This document shows positions 60,019-64,000 of a DNA stretch of 64,000 nt, one piece after another. The translations under genes were made by a program, and so were the position numbers. This DNA comes from Dehalococcoidia bacterium. Its GTDB lineage: Bacteria > Chloroflexota > Dehalococcoidia > DSTF01 > JACRBR01. Below the pieces are notes generated by a model. The model saw only the letters and a list, made by a program, of their open reading frames with translations, did no database searches and was not told the origin of the DNA. Location: contig JBBDXD010000019.1 in assembly GCA_040902535.1 (NCBI GenBank), positions 231,454 to 295,453 on the forward strand, in the 5' to 3' direction. The number at the start of each line of letters is the position of its first letter. Position 1 is the first letter of the stretch.

Positions 60019-61218
60019 ATGGACGATTGGCGAGCCAAGGAAGCGAAGTACTTCATGCGCGCGGGCAAGCGCATGGACCTGCTCGCCGTACGGGGCGAGG
60101 GCAGCTATCTCTACGATGAGACCGGCAAGCAATACTTGGACTTCTTCGGCGGTCCCGCGACGATCAGTCTCGGCCACTCGCACCCGGTCATCGTCAACGC
60201 GCTGATCGACCAGGCGCAGCAACTGATCCACGTGTCGAACCAGTTCTACTCCATCCCGCAACTCAGGCTCGCGGAGCTGCTGATCGAGCATTCGTGCTTC
60301 GACCGTGTGTACTTCATGAACAGCGGGGCCGAGGCCAACGAGGGGGCGCTGAAACTGGCGCGCAAGTGGGGCAAGGAGAAGAAGGCCGGCGCCTTCGAGT
60401 TCATCGTCACCGAAAACTCGTTTCACGGGCGCACGCTGCAGATGATCACAGCCGGCGGCACCGAGCGCTACAAGGCGCCATTCGCGCCCCTGCCCGAAGG
60501 ATTCGTGCACGTGCCGTTCAACGACGTTGCGGCCGTCAAGCGCGCAACGTCATCGAAGACCGTGGCGGTGTTCATAGAGCCGATCCAGGGCGAGGGCGGC
60601 ATCAACGTGCCCGATGACGACTACTTCAGGCAGCTTCGTGGCTGGTGTGACGACCAGGGCATCCTGCTGATCTTCGACGAGGTGCAGACGGGCTGCGGCC
60701 GCCTCGGCGAGTTGTTCGCGTACCAGGTGTACGGCGTCGAGCCGGACATCATGACGCTGGGCAAGGGCATCGGCGGGGGCGTGCCGCTCTCGGCGTTCCT
60801 CGCGAAGGAGCACGCGGCCGTCTTCACGCCCGGCGACCATGGCAGCACCTACGGCGGCGAACCGCTGACCACGCGCGTCGGCTACGAAGTGATGAACTAC
60901 ATCATCGAGAACGACGTCCCCGCGAAGGTGCGCCGCGACGGCGAGACCGTCGCACGTCGCCTCAACTCGCTCGTCGACCGCTGTCCGCACGTCACCGAGG
61001 CGCGGGGCAAGGGATTGATGTGGGCCGTGCAGTTTACGACCGACATCGGCGAAAGAGTGACGAATGCGGCGCTCGCGGCGGGGCTCATCGTGAACAACGT
61101 GCGTCCGAACGCCGTGCGCCTGGCGCCTCCGCTGACGATCGGCGAGGACGAATTGGAGCAGGGGCTCGCGATCCTCGAGCACATCATCGAAGCAGAGGCT
61201 CCGTCGCCGCCGAAGTGA
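60019..61218 (+). CDS. argD: class-III PLP aminotransferase, acetylornithine aminotransferase-like
   Basis: 399 aa, start ATG 60019 after GGAGGAC. Motifs: YFMRAGKRMDLLAVRGEGSY, FMNSGAEANEGALKLARKW, the VFIEPIQGEGGINV stretch, LLIFDEVQTGCGRLGELFAYQ, the PLP lysine in TLGKGIGGGVPLSAFL, and HGSTYGGEPL. Closest by eye to ArgD/acetylornithine or ornithine aminotransferases; GABA aminotransferase is an alternative. No arginine genes are adjacent. The open frame to 59305 is antisense noise. Confidence 0.85.
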   Translation: MDDWRAKEAKYFMRAGKRMDLLAVRGEGSYLYDETGKQYLDFFGGPATISLGHSHPVIVNALIDQAQQLIHVSNQFYSIPQLRLAELLIEHSCFDRVYFMNSGAEANEGALKLARKWGKEKKAGAFEFIVTENSFHGRTLQMITAGGTERYKAPFAPLPEGFVHVPFNDVAAVKRATSSKTVAVFIEPIQGEGGINVPDDDYFRQLRGWCDDQGILLIFDEVQTGCGRLGELFAYQVYGVEPDIMTLGKGIGGGVPLSAFLAKEHAAVFTPGDHGSTYGGEPLTTRVGYEVMNYIIENDVPAKVRRDGETVARRLNSLVDRCPHVTEARGKGLMWAVQFTTDIGERVTNAALAAGLIVNNVRPNAVRLAPPLTIGEDELEQGLAILEHIIEAEAPSPPK

Positions 61219-61252
61219 GCCGTTCGGCAGCGGCACCCGGGGCGCGGCGGTC

Positions 61253-61260
61253 CAATTGTT
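61253..61260 (+). repeat. left target-site duplication CAATTGTT
   Basis: Identical to 63717-63724. Flanks the mobile element; 8 bp is the duplication size of the IS1595 family. Confidence 0.85.
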
Positions 61261-61285
61261 GGGAATGTGCGGTTAAACGCACCCT
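61261..61285 (+). repeat. left terminal inverted repeat
   Basis: Begins GGGAATGTGCG and ends ACGCACCCT. Matches the reverse complement of 63691-63716, with one extra base and two to three substitutions in the middle. Confidence 0.8.
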
Positions 61286-61375
61286 GACCCCCTCCCCATA
61301 AGCATCTAACGTAGATGGTGCGCGTAGCACTACCACACTATTACACAATGGCACAGGCCAACGGAGATTAGTGGC

Positions 61376-61804
61376 ATGAACGACCATCCTGCTATTGACA
61401 CACGAGCATCTATGCCTGATGATCCACCACCAGAGGTTGGAGTAATGGCATCGCAGGAAGTCCGGCAAGCACGTACCGCTCTGGTCACTGAGCGCCGGGA
61501 ACTAGCGGAGAAGATTCGACACATCGATCTGGCGATTCAGGCGCTTGACGGCGTGCTGGGTACCAGCTTCCGCACACGCACGAGCCGCAACGGCACCAGT
61601 ATCAAGCTTCGGGTCTACCAGCTATTGCGGGAGCATGGAGCGCCCATGCACGCATCGGCCATCGTTGACGCGCTGAAGGCGCAAAACGTGGCGCTGAGCG
61701 AGAAAGACCCTCGCGCCGTGGTAGTTACAGCAGCACGGCGCTTGATCAAGGAAGGCAGGGCTGAGAAGGTCGGCCCAAATACGTTTCAGGCAGTAGGAGA
61801 GTAG
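61376..61804 (+). CDS. transposon passenger: helix-turn-helix (HARE-HTH-like) protein
   Basis: 142 aa. Residues 28-60 look like a coiled coil (RTALVTERRELAEKIRHIDL). Residues 78-140 read as a winged helix: SIKLRVYQLLREHGAPMHASAIVDALKAQN ... VVTAARRLIKEGRAEKVGPNTFQA, the pattern of HARE-HTH/BrxA-like modules that recognise modified DNA or link to nucleases. First gene inside the IS1595 element. May regulate transposition or act as a defence-like passenger. Both ideas are inference. Confidence 0.65.
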   Translation: MNDHPAIDTRASMPDDPPPEVGVMASQEVRQARTALVTERRELAEKIRHIDLAIQALDGVLGTSFRTRTSRNGTSIKLRVYQLLREHGAPMHASAIVDALKAQNVALSEKDPRAVVVTAARRLIKEGRAEKVGPNTFQAVGE

Positions 61805-61859
61805 GCAAAGACGGGACGCCCCAGCTACCAACTAGAAGCGTCCCGTCCAAGTGTTTCGA

Positions 61860-61932
61860 GAGCCGGTGGCGAAGTGGTTAACGCGCAGGGCCTGCACCCC
61901 TGTATGCACGGGTTCGACCCCCGTCCGGCTCT
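61860..61932 (+). tRNA. tRNA-like gene, tRNA-Cys(GCA)-type, with offset anticodon loop
   Basis: A 73-nt cloverleaf can be drawn: acceptor GAGCCGG/CCGGCTC, D arm GCG/CGC, anticodon stem CAGGG/CCCTG, T arm ACGGG-TTCGACC-CCCGT, discriminator U73. The overall look and U73 point to tRNA-Cys. The 7-nt loop is CCTGCAC, though, so TGCA sits one base 3' of normal: by standard numbering the anticodon would be UGC with C33, not GCA with U33. CCA is not encoded. Lies inside the transposon between two genes. May be a functional tRNA-Cys, a decayed copy or a mimic. Confidence 0.6.
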
Positions 61933-61953
61933 CCTACCAATAAGGATCATACC

Positions 61954-62973
61954 ATGCACAGCGAACCCAAGAGGAAGGGTGATCTCCAATCTCTCGTTGA
62001 CGGAACCCTGACCGAGGCCGACGCCCGCGCCCTGCTGGAAAGCTGGCGCTGGCCCAATGGCATCGTCTGCCCGCTGCCTCACTGCGGCGGCTCGGGGGCC
62101 TACCGCATCGAGGGGAAGGCCAAGAAGCTGAAGTCAGGGCGGATGCAAGGCCCGCGCTCCCTCTACAAGTGCAAAGCCTGTAAGCGCCAGTTCAGCGTCA
62201 CCAAGGGCACGATCTTTGAGGACTCCAAAGTACCGCTCCGCACATGGCTGATCGTCATGTACCGCATGTGCTCGTCAAAGAAGGGCGTCTCCGCTCGCCA
62301 AATCGGGCGCGAGTTTGGCTTGACCCCTGAAAGCGCATGGTTTCTCTGTCACCGCGTCCGCCACGCGATGCGCGATCAGGACACTACACCGCTGTCAGGC
62401 ATCGTCGAGGCCAACGAAACATGGATCGGCGGGCGTCCGCGCGGCCACCGTCTCCACCGCGCCGCTGCGATCCACAGGGCCAAGTACAAGGGCGAGAAGT
62501 CGCCGCGCACCATCGACATGGAGCGCAAGACTCCTGTGTTCGGCATACGGGAACGTGGCGGGCGCGTGCGCGTCATGCCGATGCCGGGGATCACACAACA
62601 CCAGGTCGAGCGCAAGCTGCTAGAAAATCTGCTACGCGGAAAGACGCGGCTGATCACCGACGAGCACAAGTACTACCACTGGATAAGCGGAGCCTTCCCG
62701 CATGACGTGATCCGCCATAACTCGGAGTACGTGCGCGGCGACATTCACACCCAAGGGATCGAGTCGTTCTGGTCGATCCTGAAGCGCGGGATCATAGGGA
62801 CGTATCACCACGTCGATGCTGGCTACCTCGGCCCGTACACCGCCGAGTTTGCCTTCCGGCACAACACGCGGGAGATAACCGACGCAGAGCGGTTCAGGGC
62901 GTTGATCGGCCAGATCGAGGGCCGCGTTGACTGGTACCTCGGGAAGCAGGCTTCCGCTTCGGCTTCGGAGTAG
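61954..62973 (+). CDS. IS1595-family (ISXO2-like) transposase, first catalytic Asp changed to Asn
   Basis: 339 aa. N-terminal zinc ribbon (CPLPHCGG ... YKCKACKRQF), helix-turn-helix (SARQIGREFGLTPESAWFLCHRVRHAM), then the DDE-type domain. The usual VEVDETYIGG is here VEANETWIGG with N154 (codon AAC, 62413-62415). The second Asp is in LITDEHKYY (about D236), and IESFWSILKRGIIGTYHH holds the last acidic position (about E270). A D-to-N change normally abolishes catalysis, yet the ends and duplication are intact. Either a base error, a recent mutation, or a domesticated protein. Confidence 0.9.
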   Translation: MHSEPKRKGDLQSLVDGTLTEADARALLESWRWPNGIVCPLPHCGGSGAYRIEGKAKKLKSGRMQGPRSLYKCKACKRQFSVTKGTIFEDSKVPLRTWLIVMYRMCSSKKGVSARQIGREFGLTPESAWFLCHRVRHAMRDQDTTPLSGIVEANETWIGGRPRGHRLHRAAAIHRAKYKGEKSPRTIDMERKTPVFGIRERGGRVRVMPMPGITQHQVERKLLENLLRGKTRLITDEHKYYHWISGAFPHDVIRHNSEYVRGDIHTQGIESFWSILKRGIIGTYHHVDAGYLGPYTAEFAFRHNTREITDAERFRALIGQIEGRVDWYLGKQASASASE

Positions 62974-63052
62974 AGACCGCTCGCTTCACCGCTTCCTCAA
63001 AAGGCACGTCGATCTTGATCGGTTTGTCGTACTTGGACTTGCGTTTCGCCAT
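62894..63052 (-). CDS. possible 52-aa basic passenger protein, antisense to the transposase 3' end
   Basis: ATG at 63052 on the minus strand opens MAKRKSKYDKPIKIDVPFEE, a pattern I associate with small proteins found next to transposases and other genes (KYDKPIxxDxPFEEAxKR). It overlaps the transposase end by 80 nt and lacks a Shine-Dalgarno. Low to moderate confidence. Confidence 0.4.
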   Translation of the reverse strand: MAKRKSKYDKPIKIDVPFEEAVKRAVSTPKPKRKPASRGTSQRGPRSGRSTP

Positions 63053-63099
63053 GAAAGGAGGTGCCCCCGATGGATCAGTGCGTCCACCGCATAATACGA

Positions 63100-63125
63100 G
63101 ACCCCCTAACGGGGGTCTTTCTTTT
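63100..63125 (+). terminator. intrinsic terminator after the transposase
   Basis: GACCCCC-TAAC-GGGGGTC (63100-63117) followed by TTTCTTTTTC. Located 127 nt after the transposase stop. On the opposite strand it encodes the KKKKDPR end of the passenger membrane protein. Confidence 0.75.
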
Positions 63126-63624
63126 TCTTCATATGAGATTTCGCGCGATTCAAGGCCACCTCATAAGGGCGACCGTCTGGAAATGGTAGATCGACTGCAT
63201 GTCCTCCACCGATGTCTGGGCACCATACGTTTGTACTGTGGATAGACAACCGACGCAGATAATGTCCGCCACCATCCTGCTCGACGAGTGGTAAACGATG
63301 GTCCCGGCATCGCGCTTCCAACTCTGTCTGCGGCCTTTCGCCGCGCTCGTTGATCACCTCCACCCACAAGATGCCGTCCAACACGATACGCCCTAAGCGC
63401 GGGCGGGCGACGGCAAGATATGCGTCTCTAAGCGAGCGCCCCAGTGCAAGTGCGCCACCAGCGCACGCTATCGCGACGGCCACCAATACGGGCGGATCAA
63501 TTTCGTAGACAATCGCGGCCCATCCTGTCACGGCAGCACTCGCGAAACCGGAGACAATGACAGGGGTAAGCGCGTTGGCCGCGATGTTGGAGGCGAAAGT
63601 GGCAACTGCTGCGACGACGCGCAT
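63106..63624 (-). CDS. transposon passenger: predicted membrane protein of unknown function
   Basis: 172 aa. Two hydrophobic segments in the first 65 residues (ANALTPVIVSGFASAAVTGW and PVLVAVAIACAGGALALG) followed by a soluble domain (LGRIVLDGILWVEVINERGERPQTELEARCRDH ... GGHYLRRLSIHSTN) and a lysine-rich end. No family recognised. Opposite orientation to the other element genes; lies just inside the right terminal repeat, a typical cargo position. Confidence 0.55.
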   Translation of the reverse strand: MRVVAAVATFASNIAANALTPVIVSGFASAAVTGWAAIVYEIDPPVLVAVAIACAGGALALGRSLRDAYLAVARPRLGRIVLDGILWVEVINERGERPQTELEARCRDHRLPLVEQDGGGHYLRRLSIHSTNVWCPDIGGGHAVDLPFPDGRPYEVALNRAKSHMKKKKDPR

Positions 63625-63690
63625 GCCTGCGATCCTACGCGGATGCCATTGCTCGATCTACGATCCATAACTAACCCTCACCTACAGGAG

Positions 63691-63716
63691 AGGGTGCGCT
63701 TGACACGCACATTCCC
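63691..63716 (-). repeat. right terminal inverted repeat
   Basis: Reverse complement begins GGGAATGTGCG and ends GCGCACCCT, pairing with the left repeat at 61261-61285. Confidence 0.8.
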
Positions 63717-63724
63717 CAATTGTT
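63717..63724 (+). repeat. right target-site duplication CAATTGTT
   Basis: Identical to 61253-61260. Its last four bases (TGTT) are also the first four of the parS palindrome. Confidence 0.85.
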
Positions 63725-63736
63725 TCACGTGAAACA
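63721..63736 (+). promoter_or_regulatory. parS, ParB-binding centromere site
   Basis: TGTTTCACGTGAAACA, a perfect match to the universal 16-bp bacterial parS palindrome. parS sites cluster near oriC and are loaded by ParB to organise chromosome segregation. No parAB or origin genes lie in the window, so they may be to the right. Confidence 0.9.
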
Positions 63737-63778
63737 TTAGTTCTACTCCGCGGTGCGTCCCTATCTGTCCGGAGTGAC

Positions 63779-63970
63779 GTGAACCGCTTGGAGTTCATCG
63801 CTGAAATGTGCGATGCGGCGGCGCTCGCTGTGCAAAACGGATCGTCGGCGTTATCGTCACTACCGGAGAGCGATCAGGAGGGCCGCTTGCGTGGTTGCGG
63901 GCGCCTGCGCTTGCTCGCCGGCGCCTCACGGGCGCCTGTCAGCCCGACTGACCTGCCCCCCGAAAACTGA
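63779..63970 (+). CDS. possible truncated ORF between parS and an IS3-type end
   Basis: GTG start, 63 aa (MNRLEFIAEMCDAAALAVQN ...). The last residues read into the putative IS end at 63949, so a longer gene may have been cut there. No family recognised and no clear ribosome-binding site; may be non-coding. Confidence 0.25.
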   Translation: MNRLEFIAEMCDAAALAVQNGSSALSSLPESDQEGRLRGCGRLRLLAGASRAPVSPTDLPPEN

Positions 63971-64000
63971 TCCAGTCTAAATGAGCGTCCTCCGGGATAA
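63949..64000 (+). mobile_element. putative left end of an IS3-family element (continues beyond the window)
   Basis: TGACCTGCCCCCCGAAAACT followed by GATCCAG resembles terminal repeats of IS3-family insertion sequences, which start TG and carry a run of Cs then GAAAA. An ATG at about 63981 could begin an OrfA. The window ends before this can be checked. Confidence 0.4.

Larger units (their letters stand above)
61261..63716 (+). mobile_element. IS1595-family element with passenger genes and a tRNA
   Basis: 2456 bp bounded by imperfect terminal inverted repeats and a perfect 8-bp duplication (CAATTGTT). Inside, in order: a winged-helix-like gene (+), a tRNA-like gene (+), the transposase (+) and a membrane-protein gene (-), with a possible small gene on the minus strand overlapping the transposase end. 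Intact ends and duplication mean it inserted as a unit, fairly recently. Codon and base use in the passenger genes differs little from the host by eye. Confidence 0.85.

Noticed and set aside
63070..63189. 39-codon plus-strand ORF behind a perfect AAAGGAGGT
   Set aside because: It reads straight through the intrinsic terminator at 63100 and overlaps the passenger gene. The ribosome-binding match is suggestive, but the product looks random.

Overview
The window comes from a GC-rich bacterial chromosome, most likely a Chloroflexota member of the Dehalococcoidia/Tepidiformia type. This placement is inferred from gene content, not from a marker-gene tree. Supporting points are a dcw cluster running from mraZ to ftsZ without murE, a B12-dependent class II ribonucleotide reductase paired with nrdR, an F420/PPOX-type oxidoreductase, a DUF2203 gene, and a GpsA N-terminus lacking the textbook GxGxxG. 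A perfect ParB-binding parS site near the right end suggests the window is not far from the replication origin.

Layout. 1-5.2 kb (+): c-di-AMP cyclase cdaA, its YbbR partner, the GTPase der, and the phospholipid genes plsY and gpsA. 5.2-11.3 kb (-): a YbhN-like membrane protein, rodA, PBP2, mreD and mreC (no mreB), and moaB. 11.4-28.0 kb (+): a dcw operon behind a promoter with TGGGG MraZ boxes, with most genes overlapping by 1-8 nt. It ends in an unexplained, riboswitch-like folded region and an intrinsic terminator. 28.3-34.3 kb (+): a PPOX enzyme, nrdR, three small unknown genes, nrdJ, a histone-H1-like basic protein and a small membrane protein.

34.3-40.6 kb: a structured intergenic region, a sortase-type (LPDTG) surface protein (-), a marR-MFS efflux pair with a palindromic operator, and a ModE-like regulator with the tungstate transporter tupABC. 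40.5-45.0 kb (-): GDPD, YjbQ, a cupredoxin lipoprotein, DUF2203, TldE/PmbA and ComF. 45.1-47.4 kb: moaD-moaE, a zinc-ribbon protein, a NUDIX hydrolase and a DinB protein. 47.5-52.9 kb (+): trmD, then a TPP riboswitch driving thiD, a small membrane protein, thiG, thiE, thiS and thiO, followed by a membrane protein. 53.0-61.2 kb: PRC-barrel protein, a broken proline-rich gene, CsbD-like, miaB, NrtR-like NUDIX, a frameshifted RNase HI, a DegT aminotransferase, an acidic lipoprotein and an ArgD-type aminotransferase.

61.26-63.72 kb is a complete 2456-bp IS1595-family element. It has imperfect terminal inverted repeats and a perfect 8-bp target duplication. It carries a winged-helix-like gene, a tRNA-like gene, a transposase whose first catalytic Asp is Asn, and an accessory membrane protein. 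It landed on the edge of a perfect parS, which the duplication left intact. The last ~50 bases look like the end of a second, IS3-type, element.

Strongest leads: the tRNA-carrying transposon at parS; the three-way-junction RNA with alternative pairing after ftsZ; MoaD and ThiS both carrying residues beyond the GG tail; operator palindromes at marR and tupA; and two homopolymer frameshifts (54.05 and 57.39 kb) that are either sequence errors or recent gene loss.
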